Of a DNA stretch of 64,000 nucleotides, positions 10,275 through 20,192 are shown piece after piece. Source of the DNA: an uncultured Gammaproteobacteria bacterium (GTDB taxonomy: Bacteria > Pseudomonadota > Gammaproteobacteria > JAADHQ01). The DNA lies in contig CAMYJD010000008.1 of assembly GCA_947258655.1 (NCBI GenBank), positions 1-64,000 of the forward strand. The letters run 5' to 3'. The notes under the pieces were generated by a model. That model was given only the letters and a program-made list of their open reading frames with translations, made no database searches and was not told where the DNA came from. Numbering within the stretch: the stretch's first letter is position 1; each line of letters opens with the position of its first letter. The position numbers and the translations under genes are program-made.

Positions 10275-12554
10275 TTAACCCTGGTTCACCTTGCAATTCA
10301 CCACCCGCTCGATGGATTCAAGCAATTCGACCACGTTAATCGGCTTGGTGACGTAGCCTTGAAAACCGGCCATCCGCCCCCTTTCGATATCGCTGGCGGC
10401 TGCCGCTGCACTGATGGCAATAACTGGAATATGCCGGGTTTCGCTATAGTTACGTAAGCGTAACAAGGCCTCATAGCCATCCACACCAGGCAGATTGATA
10501 TCCATCAGAATGACGCCCGGAATTTCCCGGCGCGCCAGCTCCAGACCCGCTTCAGCCGTTGTCGCTGCATACAGCGCTACCATGGGTTTGCTATAGAGTA
10601 TTTTTTCTATCAAGCGCATATTCGCCGGATTATCTTCAATACATAATACCTTACATGCATCAGAAATGATGGGCACATTGATATCTACGCCATCCTTGCC
10701 ACGGCTATCAACTCTGATTATCGTCGGGCTGAGATTACAGTCGATCCAGAATGTAGTGCCGTTACCCGGCAAGCTGTGCACACCGACAGCACCACCCATC
10801 AACTCCATCAGACGCCTGCTAATCGTCAATCCGATCCCGGTCCCATTCGTGTTCGTGTACTCGGCACCCAGACGATTGAAGGGCTCAAACATCACACTCT
10901 GTTGCTCTTGGGTCAAACCCGGCCCGGTATCGACTATACTGATACGCAGCCGGCTATCCGATCGTTGTTCACATTGTATGTATATGTGGCCATTATCATG
11001 GTTATATTTAATCGCATTGGTGAGAAGATTGACCACAACCTCCTTCAGACGCTCCCGATCCATGTGCAGATACATATCACTACAGCTATGCAAATCTACA
11101 TCGACCTTAATCCCACGCTCTCCCGCCATTGGCTGCACCAGGGCCAGACACTCATCCACACAGTCGCGCAGATGGAAATCCTCAAAGGACAGATTGATAT
11201 TGCCGGTTTCAATAATCGACAAATCCAGCACATCATCAATAACGTATAGCAAGTGCTTGCCCGCGCGCATTATCTCATCAACGGAATCCAGCTGATCCGA
11301 CTCGAGTTGCTCCTGCCTTAGTAACTGCGCAAAGCCCAGAATTGCATTCATCGGTGTGCGCAACTCATGACTCACGCGACTTAAAAATTCCGTTTTCAGT
11401 TGATTGGCCCGCTCTGCCTCATCCTTGGCATGCATTAATGCCTGCGTGCGCTCTGCCACCTTTTCTTCCAGGTTACCATGTGCCAGCTGTAAGGCTTGCC
11501 GTGCTTTTTTTTGTTCCGTCACATCAAACATAAAACCCTGCAGACGTACCGGCACGCCATTATCCTTAACGACGATAACGTCATCATGAATCCACACAAT
11601 ACTGTCGTCTGCTGCACGCATACGATATTCGAACTCATGATCAGCACCCTGCTCTGTTCTTTTCCTGCAATACGCGATCACATACTCAGAATCTTCGTCA
11701 TGTATGTGATTGACCCAGAAATTAGCCTGATACCAATCGCGTAATGGATAACCAAGAACCTGCTCTGCCTGTTTACCGACATAGGTAAACCTGAATGTAG
11801 CCAGATCGAGCTCCCAGGGTATTGCATTGGAGTACTCTACGAGTGATCGATAACGCGCATTACTCTCATGCAGTTTATCAATCGAGCTGGCCTGCCTTGA
11901 TTGCATCTCGTTATATGCATAGACTAGATCATCAAGCTCATCGGCCTTATGCTGCTTGCGATCCAGTACTAGCTTTTTTCGGTTGTTTATATCAAACGCC
12001 CTGGTAAACGCAGCAATTTTCACGATATGCCTGGTAACCAGGTAATGAAATATGAAAAATATAAATATCGCCACCAGAAATGTTTTTATACCATTACTTA
12101 CCAGTATCGTTATAACCTTGTCATATAAACGTTCGTAGACACCGTCAAGGCTTGCTGCCAGTTTAAGCGTGCCGATACTGATATCCTTGCCTTTATATGG
12201 ATAGGTTATCGGGTATTCTCGCAATATAACATCGTCTTCTTTCATTGCGCCGACAACAGCCCATTGTTTATCCTCGTCGCGAACTTCCAGATACTGCATA
12301 TCCCGCAAACGCATGATACCGTCCGCCAACGTTTTCAATTCATCCGTATCTGACGTCCACAACAATGCCGACAGGCTTTGCAAATGTACGTCTTCAACCT
12401 GTTGCAGCTGTGCTTCGATCCTGTCTATATCGTTATTATAATCCCGATATAACTGCACAAGCGTAATAAGCAAGGTCAGCACTGTACTAAACAGCACAAT
12501 ACTGGTCATTATCTTCCTGCCGATACCGGATTTTATGTATTCAATAATCATCAC
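10275..12554 (-). CDS. Membrane hybrid histidine kinase with PAS and receiver domains
   Basis: A 759-residue sensor. Domains in order: membrane helix about 15-36, extracytoplasmic sensing region about 37-145, second helix about 150-172, a HAMP-like linker, PAS domain about 230-348, HisKA with phospho-acceptor H396 in SRVSHELRT, HATPase_c with DTGPG and GTGIGLTIS motifs (about 500-607), and a receiver domain with phospho-acceptor D685 and conserved K737. It ends at the receiver, so a separate HPt protein and response regulator must exist elsewhere. It overlaps the upstream binding-protein gene by 14 bases, which suggests that the binding protein delivers the signal. The ligand is unknown. Confidence 0.92.
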   Translation of the reverse strand: MMIIEYIKSGIGRKIMTSIVLFSTVLTLLITLVQLYRDYNNDIDRIEAQLQQVEDVHLQSLSALLWTSDTDELKTLADGIMRLRDMQYLEVRDEDKQWAVVGAMKEDDVILREYPITYPYKGKDISIGTLKLAASLDGVYERLYDKVITILVSNGIKTFLVAIFIFFIFHYLVTRHIVKIAAFTRAFDINNRKKLVLDRKQHKADELDDLVYAYNEMQSRQASSIDKLHESNARYRSLVEYSNAIPWELDLATFRFTYVGKQAEQVLGYPLRDWYQANFWVNHIHDEDSEYVIAYCRKRTEQGADHEFEYRMRAADDSIVWIHDDVIVVKDNGVPVRLQGFMFDVTEQKKARQALQLAHGNLEEKVAERTQALMHAKDEAERANQLKTEFLSRVSHELRTPMNAILGFAQLLRQEQLESDQLDSVDEIMRAGKHLLYVIDDVLDLSIIETGNINLSFEDFHLRDCVDECLALVQPMAGERGIKVDVDLHSCSDMYLHMDRERLKEVVVNLLTNAIKYNHDNGHIYIQCEQRSDSRLRISIVDTGPGLTQEQQSVMFEPFNRLGAEYTNTNGTGIGLTISRRLMELMGGAVGVHSLPGNGTTFWIDCNLSPTIIRVDSRGKDGVDINVPIISDACKVLCIEDNPANMRLIEKILYSKPMVALYAATTAEAGLELARREIPGVILMDINLPGVDGYEALLRLRNYSETRHIPVIAISAAAAASDIERGRMAGFQGYVTKPINVVELLESIERVVNCKVNQG

Positions 12555-13296
12555 TGGCCTGCGGATTTATTTTTTTCGTTAACGGCAGCAATGTCCTGTC
12601 ATATATTCTTTGATAAGAGCCATCATTCTTCATGTCAGACAACGCCTGACTCAATGCGGGCACCAGTTGCCTATGCTTCTTATGCAAATACATAAACATA
12701 TTCTTGACGGCCAATGGCGGCGTGATTATTTTTATATTCTCAAGTTTTTTCTCCTTGATAATATTTAACCCGCCCCAGCGTTCAAAAATAATGATATCGG
12801 TCCTGCCCTTCTGCAACATGCCAAACAATTGCTGCGGATTTTTTACTTTGCTGATTACTGCCTCAGCAGGCACATTCCTTTCAAGAATTTTCCAGCCGTT
12901 AATAAACGACACTGCATAGGGGGAAAGTCCTGACCACGAACCGCCAATAGGTATGTCTTTATTTGTAAATGCACTGAATTCCCAGCGCATGATTTTTTCC
13001 GGTACTCTGATCAGATTTGGATAAAGCGCTTCAAGCCCGGCGATCCGGGAAATCTCGCCATCATCTATACCGGCATTCGCGTTTGCCAGGCCACGCTCTG
13101 CAGGTAATTGCACTGTCTCCAGGCGATAACCGATTCGACGCAGGGCCTCCGCAGCGACCTGATCCATAAAGCCATCACGCTCCAATGTATTCAGAGGTGG
13201 CTTGCCTGTCGTGTTAAAGACCAGCACATTGGATGCATGCACATGTGCAGATGCCACACAACAAAACAACACATATAACATTCCTGTAAATCGCAT
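12541..13296 (-). CDS. Periplasmic substrate-binding protein, family 3-like
   Basis: A 251-residue protein with a signal peptide (hydrophobic residues 6-17, likely cleavage after a VHA segment). The body resembles the amino-acid/polar-compound binding proteins of ABC importers (SBP_bac_3): a short first lobe, the MKNDGSYQRIYDR motif near the C-terminus, and two-lobe length. No permease or ATPase genes are nearby; instead its end overlaps a hybrid histidine kinase by 14 bases. It therefore more likely senses a solute for the kinase than imports it. The solute is not deducible. Confidence 0.8.
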   Translation of the reverse strand: MRFTGMLYVLFCCVASAHVHASNVLVFNTTGKPPLNTLERDGFMDQVAAEALRRIGYRLETVQLPAERGLANANAGIDDGEISRIAGLEALYPNLIRVPEKIMRWEFSAFTNKDIPIGGSWSGLSPYAVSFINGWKILERNVPAEAVISKVKNPQQLFGMLQKGRTDIIIFERWGGLNIIKEKKLENIKIITPPLAVKNMFMYLHKKHRQLVPALSQALSDMKNDGSYQRIYDRTLLPLTKKINPQASDDY

Positions 13297-13736
13297 AATG
13301 CTTGCTCCAAACTTGTCTGCATTGACCAGATAGCAATCTTTATTTACCGCGTATAAGAACTATACCGGCAGAGCGGACAGGAATTGAACATGATTCTGTG
13401 AACAATTGTGCGGATTCTGTGAACTATTGTAACAATCAGCCGATATAAAATAAGTTGTACAATGTTCGCTTGCCGTTTAGCACACGCATAGCATCAATCG
13501 AATGGCGGCACCGATATTGCCTGATAGCATTCGATAATGAATTTTACAAACAAGGTGATACGAGATTTGATATAAGGTTTATAATTGCGCCAACACTGAC
13601 CTTTCCAGCGATGCCATCAAAGTAAAGTAAAGCGGCAAAATAGCAAGATTTGCGCTGGACAACGCCAGGATTCGACACTAAAGCACAATTGAGTAGTATC
13701 TCAGGTTACATGCAGCAATTACCGCTAGTGGCCACT
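13297..13736. other. 440-base intergenic region holding a tandem operator-like repeat
   Basis: This gap separates the start of the binding-protein/kinase operon from the end of fxsA. Besides the direct repeat at 13392-13430 it has an ATCGAATG ... CATTCGAT inverted pair (13498-13535 region). No protein-like frame or RNA gene is recognised. Confidence 0.5.
13392..13430. promoter_or_regulatory. Tandem 18-bp direct repeat, candidate regulator binding sites
   Basis: GATTCTGTGAACAATTGT at 13392-13409 is repeated at 13413-13430 with one change (A to T at the 13th base). The repeat distance is 21 bases, two turns of the DNA helix, so two protein copies would bind on the same face. It sits about 100 bases upstream of the binding-protein gene, a position suited to activator binding. 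The cognate protein is unknown. Confidence 0.6.
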
Positions 13737-14186
13737 TCAGTCATCGTCGCGGGTGAATTCGCCATTAATGACATGCTTGCCGGAGCCGCCGGCAGGTGGG
13801 CCCTGCTGATCGTCACCCGGCGGCTTGAAACGCTGTAGACCCATTATTTTCCTGATCAGCCACAGGCGCAATGGTGATATGAGCAAGAAAAAACCCACCG
13901 CATCGGTAATAAATCCCGGCACAATCAATAAGATAGCAGCTGCAAACACAAACATGCTCTCGAACATGGCCAGCGCCGGTATCTCCCCTCTTTCCATGCT
14001 CTGGCGTATGCGCGACATGTTGCGCAGACCTTGCTGGCGCAACAGCAATCCACCTAAAACACCTGTAAAAACAATAACAAAGATCGTCGTGATCGCACCG
14101 ATAGACGTGCCGACCTCGATCAGAATATACAGTTCCAGCAACGGGAACCCGATAAAAAGTATAATAAATAGTATGCGTGGATCCAT
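13737..14186 (-). CDS. fxsA: FxsA family membrane protein
   Basis: A 149-residue inner-membrane protein. Hydrophobic segments lie at about 5-25, 30-48 and 75-110, and the family signature PLLELYILIEVG is at the N-terminus, followed by the VPGFITDAVGFFLLISPLR segment. The C-terminal 30 residues are polar and glycine-rich. E. coli FxsA is known for suppressing F exclusion of phage T7; its normal function is unclear. It stands alone, divergent from cutA. Confidence 0.92.
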   Translation of the reverse strand: MDPRILFIILFIGFPLLELYILIEVGTSIGAITTIFVIVFTGVLGGLLLRQQGLRNMSRIRQSMERGEIPALAMFESMFVFAAAILLIVPGFITDAVGFFLLISPLRLWLIRKIMGLQRFKPPGDDQQGPPAGGSGKHVINGEFTRDDD

Positions 14187-14278
14187 AAAATATCCCGTTC
14201 ACTGGGTACATGCACAGTGACAAGTCAAATCGCAACAGTTAGGCTATAGCCCGGTTTAATATTACAGAATTATAAAAC

Positions 14279-14602
14279 GTGCAACCAGAATACCAGATTA
14301 TCCTTAATACATGCCCGGATCATGAGTTCGCCGTGCATATAGCCAACGTGCTGATTGATGAAGGCCTGGCGGCCTGTGTCAACATTGTACCGGGTTTGAC
14401 CTCAATATATAAATGGCAGGGTAAAAAGGAAACGGGTACCGAGGTACTGTTAATTATCAAGTCACGCAGCGATTGCTACGCACGGCTTGAATCGACGATT
14501 ACATCGCTCCATCCCTATGAACTTCCGGAGATAATTTCAGTCCCAATACAACACGGACTGAAAAGCTATCTTGACTGGATCGATAACTGCACAGGTAAAT
14601 GA
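14279..14602 (+). CDS. cutA: Divalent-cation tolerance protein CutA
   Basis: A 107-residue trimeric CutA1 protein of standard length. Visible signature segments are LIDEGLAACVNIVPGLTSIYKWQGK and the C-terminal HPYELPEIISVPI. It starts with GTG at 14279. The family is linked to copper/divalent-metal tolerance, though the biochemical role is unsettled. Its stop overlaps the first ATG of dsbD (ATGA), and cutA next to dsbD is a common order in gammaproteobacteria. Confidence 0.94.
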   Translation: MQPEYQIILNTCPDHEFAVHIANVLIDEGLAACVNIVPGLTSIYKWQGKKETGTEVLLIIKSRSDCYARLESTITSLHPYELPEIISVPIQHGLKSYLDWIDNCTGK

Positions 14603-16953
14603 TAATGAAAAAGCTGTTCGCATCAATGCTTGCCCTGTTATTACTGGGCCCTGCCCCGCTCCTGGCCGAGGAGGAACCGTTACCTCCCGCCGAGGCCTTT
14701 CCGATGACGGCCAAGGCCAAAGATGCTGACACAATTATCGCAGAATGGGCCATCGCCGATGCCTATTACCTGTATCACAACAAATTCACGTTCCGCACCG
14801 ATACCGAAGGCGTACAACTGGGAACACCGCGCATCCCTGCAGGCAAGGTCAAGAAAGACCCCTATTTCGGCGATGTCCAGATCCTGCGTGGCAAGATCGC
14901 CGTGGAGATACCGATTACCCGCAGTCTCGCTGATATCAACAGCATGAAACTGATTACCCGCTCGCAGGGTTGTGCCGATATGGGTCTGTGCTACCCACCC
15001 TACGAACAAAGTGCCCAGATTGAACTGGTAGCGGCTGGCGCCGTAAGTGCAGCCGTTCCTGGCGCTGATCCATTACAGGCGATCAGTGAACTCGGCAAGG
15101 GCATGGGACTGGAAGAGGAGGAATTCCTCGAACCCGACAAGGCCTTCGTACTGAGTACAAGCAGCGGCGACCAGCAAAGCCTGATAGCACACTGGATGAT
15201 CGCCGATGGCTATTATATGTATCGGGATAAGTTCAAATTCAATCTCAAGAATGCTCCGGCAGGCATATCCCTGGGCGAGCCCATCCTGCCCGAGGGAGAA
15301 ACCAAACATGATGAATACTTTGGCAAGATCCAGGTGTTCCACAAGGTTGTCACGGCACAGATTCCGATCATCGGTAATCTGCAAGGACAGAAAGTGCAGG
15401 TCGAACTGGTCTACCAGGGATGCGCCGACGCCGGTCTATGTTACCCGCCGATCTTCAAGACAGCAGTGTATGATCCTGCCGGCATCAGCAGCGTCAGTGA
15501 CAGCGTGGCCGCGACCACCGATGCCGTCAGTGAAACACCTGCTATAGCTACCACCGACAGCGAGGGCCTCAGCAAAGACGAGGAACTGGTGCGTATGTTC
15601 AAAGGTGAGAACCTGTGGACCATCCTCACCAGCCTGCTCGGTTTTGGCCTGCTCCTGGCATTTACCGCATGCATGTATCCGATGATCCCGATCGTCTCCA
15701 GCATCATTGTCGGACACGGCGAAAAGGTCACGGCGATGAAGGGCTTCACGCTATCGCTGATCTACGTACTGGCAATGGCGGTGACGTTTGGCATTATCGG
15801 CGCAATATTCGGCTTTACCGGTGAAGCCAGTAACATCGCCGCACAAATGCAGAAACCGTGGGTGCTGGTATTGTTCGCGGGGCTGTTTGTACTGTTATCA
15901 CTGTCGATGTTCGGTTTCTATAATATCCAGATGCCGAGTGCAATCCAGAGTCGCCTGAATGAAATCAGCAATCGACAACGAGGCGGTTCCTTGCTCGGTG
16001 TGTCGATGATGGGCGTCCTGTCAGCCTTGATTATCGGCCCCTGCGGTGGCCCCGTCCTGCTGGCTACCATTGCCGGTGCAGCCGCCTCCAACAGTGCATT
16101 CCTGGGTTTCCTGTATATGTTTGTACTGGCTCTCGGCATGGGCTTGCCGCTGCTGCTGGTTGGCGCAGGCGGTGGTAAATTACTGCCGCGCGCCGGCACC
16201 TGGATGGATGCTGTCAAGGCCGTTGCCGGGGTCATCCTGCTCGCCGTGGCGATCGTATTTCTTGAGCGTGTACTGAGCAGCATTATCTTCATGAGCCTGT
16301 GGGCCATTCTGTTTATCGTCTCAGCCACCTACATGGGCGCATTCGAGCCGATCAAGGAAGGCAATAGCGGCTGGAGGAAACTGTTCAAGGGGCTGGGGCT
16401 GGTATTGTTTGTATATGGCATCATTGTCCTGCTTGGCGGTCTTACCGGCGCACGTAACTTTAATGACCCGCTGCATGGCTCAAGCCTGATCGCGAGCAGG
16501 ACGCCGCTGATGGCCGCCAGCAGTGCAGGCCCACGCCCTGCCTATGTCGAATATGCGCAGGGCAAGAAATCCGTCGTCAAGGGCGGACTGACTTTCATCA
16601 AGGTCAAGACCGTGGCCGATTTCGAACGTGAACTGCAGGCCGCGAACCAGGCCGGCAAGACCGTGATGCTGGATTTCTATGCCGACTGGTGCACCTATTG
16701 CAAACAGTTTGATGATTACGTCTTTTCCGATGCTAAAGTGCAACAGGCCCTGGCCAACACGGTCCTGCTCCAGGCCGACATCACCCGCCAGGACACAGAA
16801 GACAAGGCAGTGCTAAAACGTGTCGATGTGATCACGGCCCCCGCCATCCTGTTCTTCAATATCGAGGGGCAGGAAATACGCAAGCAACGTGTACTTGGCC
16901 TGATGAAGGCCGAGGAATTTCTCGCCCGCGTCAACAATTCATTCAATCTGTAA
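14599..16953 (+). CDS. dsbD: Thiol:disulfide interchange protein DsbD with duplicated alpha domain
   Basis: Carries electrons from cytoplasmic thioredoxin across the inner membrane to periplasmic reductases such as DsbC and TlpA-type proteins. At 784 residues it is about 200 longer than E. coli DsbD. The extra length is a second copy of the periplasmic alpha domain: each copy ends in a GCADxGLCYPP motif, with C125/C131 and C275/C281. The membrane domain carries C358 (TACMYPMIP) and C482 (GPCGGP), and the C-terminal gamma thioredoxin domain has C698/C701 in ADWCTYC. An ATG two codons later (14605) is an equally plausible start. A signal peptide spans about residues 1-23. The tlpA-like gene follows by 14 bases. 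Confidence 0.95.
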   Translation: MIMKKLFASMLALLLLGPAPLLAEEEPLPPAEAFPMTAKAKDADTIIAEWAIADAYYLYHNKFTFRTDTEGVQLGTPRIPAGKVKKDPYFGDVQILRGKIAVEIPITRSLADINSMKLITRSQGCADMGLCYPPYEQSAQIELVAAGAVSAAVPGADPLQAISELGKGMGLEEEEFLEPDKAFVLSTSSGDQQSLIAHWMIADGYYMYRDKFKFNLKNAPAGISLGEPILPEGETKHDEYFGKIQVFHKVVTAQIPIIGNLQGQKVQVELVYQGCADAGLCYPPIFKTAVYDPAGISSVSDSVAATTDAVSETPAIATTDSEGLSKDEELVRMFKGENLWTILTSLLGFGLLLAFTACMYPMIPIVSSIIVGHGEKVTAMKGFTLSLIYVLAMAVTFGIIGAIFGFTGEASNIAAQMQKPWVLVLFAGLFVLLSLSMFGFYNIQMPSAIQSRLNEISNRQRGGSLLGVSMMGVLSALIIGPCGGPVLLATIAGAAASNSAFLGFLYMFVLALGMGLPLLLVGAGGGKLLPRAGTWMDAVKAVAGVILLAVAIVFLERVLSSIIFMSLWAILFIVSATYMGAFEPIKEGNSGWRKLFKGLGLVLFVYGIIVLLGGLTGARNFNDPLHGSSLIASRTPLMAASSAGPRPAYVEYAQGKKSVVKGGLTFIKVKTVADFERELQAANQAGKTVMLDFYADWCTYCKQFDDYVFSDAKVQQALANTVLLQADITRQDTEDKAVLKRVDVITAPAILFFNIEGQEIRKQRVLGLMKAEEFLARVNNSFNL

Positions 16954-16967
16954 CAAGGGAACACCAT

Positions 16968-17534
16968 ATGAACAAAGGAATAGCTGCAGCAATACTGGCG
17001 GCTGCCAGCCTCGCAGCCGGATGGGCGGTCTACCATTATACTCAACCCGCAGCCGAACAAGCGCAGACGACCGCGGGCACGCCGCAGACCGGGCAAAAAA
17101 AGCCATTGTCGGTTATTAACACAACACGCGCCGAATTCAGCCTGCCCGACCTGGCAGGCAAACAGCATTCCATCAGCGAATGGGATGGCAAGGTCATGCT
17201 ACTGAATTTCTGGGCTACCTGGTGCCCACCCTGCCGCCGTGAGATCCCTGCATTCATAGAATTACAGGAACAGTTTGGACCACAGGGCTTTCAAGTCATC
17301 GGCGTCGCCATCGACGAAAGGGATGCCGTAGAGGATTATGCCGACGGCCTCGGCGTAAATTACCCGATGCTGATCGGCAATAACAACGCACTTGATATTA
17401 GCGCCGCCTATGGTAATCGCTTTGGACAATTACCCTACAGCCTGATCATCGATCGCCAGGGTATCATCCGCTTCGTCGGTAAGCGCGAACTCAGTTTTGA
17501 GGATATAGAGAAACAGATCAAACCCCTGCTGTAA
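16968..17534 (+). CDS. TlpA-family periplasmic thioredoxin-like protein
   Basis: A 188-residue protein anchored by an N-terminal hydrophobic segment (about 4-22), with a thioredoxin fold and the active site WCPPC at C86/C89 in NFWATWCPPCRREIP. It probably reduces specific periplasmic disulfides, for example in cytochrome c maturation, using electrons supplied by DsbD, whose gene lies 14 bases upstream. Conserved cis-proline is in GQLPYSLIID. Whether it is a CcmG/DsbE equivalent or a general TlpA cannot be decided here. Confidence 0.9.
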   Translation: MNKGIAAAILAAASLAAGWAVYHYTQPAAEQAQTTAGTPQTGQKKPLSVINTTRAEFSLPDLAGKQHSISEWDGKVMLLNFWATWCPPCRREIPAFIELQEQFGPQGFQVIGVAIDERDAVEDYADGLGVNYPMLIGNNNALDISAAYGNRFGQLPYSLIIDRQGIIRFVGKRELSFEDIEKQIKPLL

Positions 17535-17801
17535 CGGCCGATACGGCATTTCATCCACGTGTGAATTGGCATTTGCCTATTTCCATATTATCTATATAGT
17601 TATAAGCTGCATTTGCCCTTAATTAGCATCGATCTGCATCGATCTGCGTGTAATATGACATAATATTGGACAATTACATATCATTCATGCACAATCGCAG
17701 CCTTCGAAGCCTATGCTGTGTGGTCTTGCAGTAAATTACAGGCATTTATCGTATATCTTGCTTTATTTAGTCGGCAAACGCGTTTATTGAGACTGTAACT
17801 C

Positions 17802-18242
17802 ATGGCCAGAATCCTTGTATTAAATGGACCCAACCTGAACCTGCTGGGGACACGCGAGCCGGAAATATACGGCAAGGATACACTGGACAACATCATGGGC
17901 AGTCTGACAGATAAGGCCCGCGCCGATGGTCACACGCTGGAAAGTTTTCAGGCCAATGCCGAGCATGCACTGGTGGAACGCATCCATGCCGCCAGCAAAA
18001 ATGGTACTGACTTTATAATCATCAACCCGGCGGCTTTTACCCATACCAGTGTCGCCCTTCGTGATGCATTGCTGGGGGTTGCCATACCGTTCATAGAAAT
18101 ACACCTGTCCAATGTCAGTCAACGTGAGGAATTTCGCCAGCATTCCTATTTTTCCGATATCGCTGTTGGTGTTATCAGCGGTTTTGGTGCGCAGGGTTAT
18201 GACCTTGCTCTACAGGCCGCACTGGCCCAGTTAAACCAGTAA
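17802..18242 (+). CDS. aroQ: Type II 3-dehydroquinate dehydratase
   Basis: A 146-residue dodecameric dehydratase catalysing the third shikimate-pathway step. It shows the N-terminal [21 protein letters not shown] with the catalytic tyrosine at about residue 23, [18 protein letters not shown] with the catalytic histidine, and [17 protein letters not shown]. It is followed 25 bases later by accB, the aroQ-accB-accC order found in many gammaproteobacteria. The 267-base region before it contains a 10-base direct repeat (GCATCGATCT at 17626 and 17636) and no gene. Confidence 0.96.
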   Translation: MARILVLNGPNLNLLGTREPEIYGKDTLDNIMGSLTDKARADGHTLESFQANAEHALVERIHAASKNGTDFIIINPAAFTHTSVALRDALLGVAIPFIEIHLSNVSQREEFRQHSYFSDIAVGVISGFGAQGYDLALQAALAQLNQ

Positions 18243-18267
18243 ACAAGTATTTACAACAGGAAGTATC

Positions 18268-18735
18268 ATGGATATTCGTAAAATTAAAAAACTGATAGAA
18301 CTGCTGGAGGAATCCGGCATTGCAGAAATAGAGATCAAGGAAGGCGAGGAATCGGTACGCATTAGTCGCAATGCACCAAATGCCGCGACACCTATGATAA
18401 TACCTGCCACCGCCCCACAGACCAGCATGGCGGTCGCGCAACCCGCTGCACCGGTCGAGAGCAGCGCCAGTCCGGAAGCGGAAACATCAGCGATACCGGC
18501 AGGGCATATCATCGAATCGCCCATGGTGGGTACATTTTATCGCGCACCTTCGCCGACAACACCCGTGTTTACCGAAGTGGGCAAGAGTGTCAGCGTCGGC
18601 GACACACTGTGTATCATCGAGGCGATGAAAATGTTCAACCAGATCGAGGCCGACAAAAGCGGCGTAGTCAAGGCGATCCTGGTTGAAAATGGTGAGCCGG
18701 TCGAATACGGGCAGCCCTTGATCGTGATCGAATAG
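18268..18735 (+). CDS. accB: Biotin carboxyl carrier protein of acetyl-CoA carboxylase
   Basis: A 155-residue carrier that shuttles carboxyl-biotin between AccC and the carboxyltransferase in fatty-acid synthesis. The N-terminal region is [16 protein letters not shown], a proline/alanine-rich linker spans about 35-75, and the biotinyl domain carries the target lysine K121 in EAMKM. An AACAGGAAG ribosome-binding site precedes the ATG. accC follows by 40 bases. Confidence 0.97.
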   Translation: MDIRKIKKLIELLEESGIAEIEIKEGEESVRISRNAPNAATPMIIPATAPQTSMAVAQPAAPVESSASPEAETSAIPAGHIIESPMVGTFYRAPSPTTPVFTEVGKSVSVGDTLCIIEAMKMFNQIEADKSGVVKAILVENGEPVEYGQPLIVIE

Positions 18736-18775
18736 GCACCGGGCTACATAATTATTCATAGAGTGATCCTGATTT

Positions 18776-20119
18776 ATGTTGGACAAGATTGTTATCGCCA
18801 ATCGTGGCGAAATTGCACTACGTATACTGCGCGCATGTTCCGAGCTGGGGATTAAGACTGTAGCCGTACATTCCACGGCGGACAGTGAGCTTAAACATGT
18901 ATTGCTCGCAGATGAATCGGTCTGTATAGGACCCGCGCCCTCTGCAGACAGTTACCTGAACATCCCCGCACTGATCAGTGCTGCCGAGGTTACCGATGCG
19001 GTGGGCATACACCCAGGCTACGGCTTTCTGTCCGAAAATGCCGATTTTGCCGAACGCGTCGAACAAAGCGGCTTTACCTTCATTGGCCCGAAAGCGGAGA
19101 CCATTCGCAGCATGGGAGACAAGGTCGAGGCCATCAAGGCAATGAAGAAGGCCGGCGTACCCTGTGTTCCCGGCAGTGACGGACCACTCAACGATGACGC
19201 CAACCGTAATCTGGAACTCGCCCGCAAAATCGGTTACCCAATCATCATCAAGGCCGCCGGCGGCGGCGGTGGCCGTGGTATGCGTGTCGTGCATAGTGAA
19301 TCGAATCTGTTGAACGCCATCTCGCTGACCAAGAACGAGGCCGCAGCCGCTTTCGGCAATGACGTCGTCTACATGGAGAAATTCCTCGAGCATCCCCGCC
19401 ATATCGAATTCCAGGTCCTGTCCGACACCCACGGCAATGCCATCCACCTGGGTGAACGCGACTGTTCGATGCAACGCCGCCACCAGAAGGTCATCGAAGA
19501 GGCGCCGGCTCCGGGCATATCGGACAAGCAGCGCAATAAAATGGGCAAGGTCTGCGCCGATGCCTGTCGCAAGATCGGCTATCGCGGTGCCGGCACATTC
19601 GAGTTTCTGTATGAAAATGGTGAATTCTACTTCATTGAAATGAACACCCGCATACAGGTTGAACACCCGGTCACAGAAATGATCACCGGTATCGACATCA
19701 TCAAGGAACAGATTATGATCGCCGCTGGCGAGCCGCTACCCATCAAGCAGGACGATGTCAAAATCAATGGCCACGCAATCGAGTGTCGCATAAATGCCGA
19801 AGATCCTGACAGCTTCCTGCCCAGCCCCGGCAAGGTACTCGAATTCCATGCGCCAGGAGGCCCGGGCATACGCATAGACACGCATATCTATGACAACTAC
19901 ATGGTCCCGCCTCATTATGACTCGATGATTGGCAAACTGATTGCTCATGGCAATAGCCGCGAAAGCGCGTTACGCCGTATGCGTACAGCATTACTGGAAA
20001 TCTATATCGAAGGGATCAAGACCAACATCCCGCTACATCAACGCCTGATTGATGACAGCGCCTTCCAGGCAGGCGGGACCAACATCCATTATCTCGAGAA
20101 GAAGCTGGGCCTGTCCTGA
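18776..20119 (+). CDS. accC: Biotin carboxylase subunit of acetyl-CoA carboxylase
   Basis: A 447-residue ATP-grasp enzyme that carboxylates biotin on AccB with bicarbonate and ATP. It starts [21 protein letters not shown], has the glycine-rich ATP lid [14 protein letters not shown] near residue 159-172, [20 protein letters not shown] near 230-250, and [14 protein letters not shown] near 288-301. Length is standard. A 282-codon open frame on the opposite strand is a shadow of this GC-rich gene. Confidence 0.98.
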   Translation: MLDKIVIANRGEIALRILRACSELGIKTVAVHSTADSELKHVLLADESVCIGPAPSADSYLNIPALISAAEVTDAVGIHPGYGFLSENADFAERVEQSGFTFIGPKAETIRSMGDKVEAIKAMKKAGVPCVPGSDGPLNDDANRNLELARKIGYPIIIKAAGGGGGRGMRVVHSESNLLNAISLTKNEAAAAFGNDVVYMEKFLEHPRHIEFQVLSDTHGNAIHLGERDCSMQRRHQKVIEEAPAPGISDKQRNKMGKVCADACRKIGYRGAGTFEFLYENGEFYFIEMNTRIQVEHPVTEMITGIDIIKEQIMIAAGEPLPIKQDDVKINGHAIECRINAEDPDSFLPSPGKVLEFHAPGGPGIRIDTHIYDNYMVPPHYDSMIGKLIAHGNSRESALRRMRTALLEIYIEGIKTNIPLHQRLIDDSAFQAGGTNIHYLEKKLGLS

Positions 20120-20192
20120 TAATCCATGCCCCGCTAATGAATCCGACCGGTGGGATCAGTACCAGGACGCTTAGCATACGGAACATATACTC

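Noticed and set aside
17626-17645. Direct repeat GCATCGATCT x2 upstream of aroQ as an operator
   Set aside because: Only two 10-base copies containing the common word ATCGAT, with no further symmetry or positional support.
18818-19666. 282-codon open frame antisense to accC
   Set aside because: It lies wholly within the highly conserved accC gene, matches no family, and its composition is what the third-codon bias of accC produces on the other strand.
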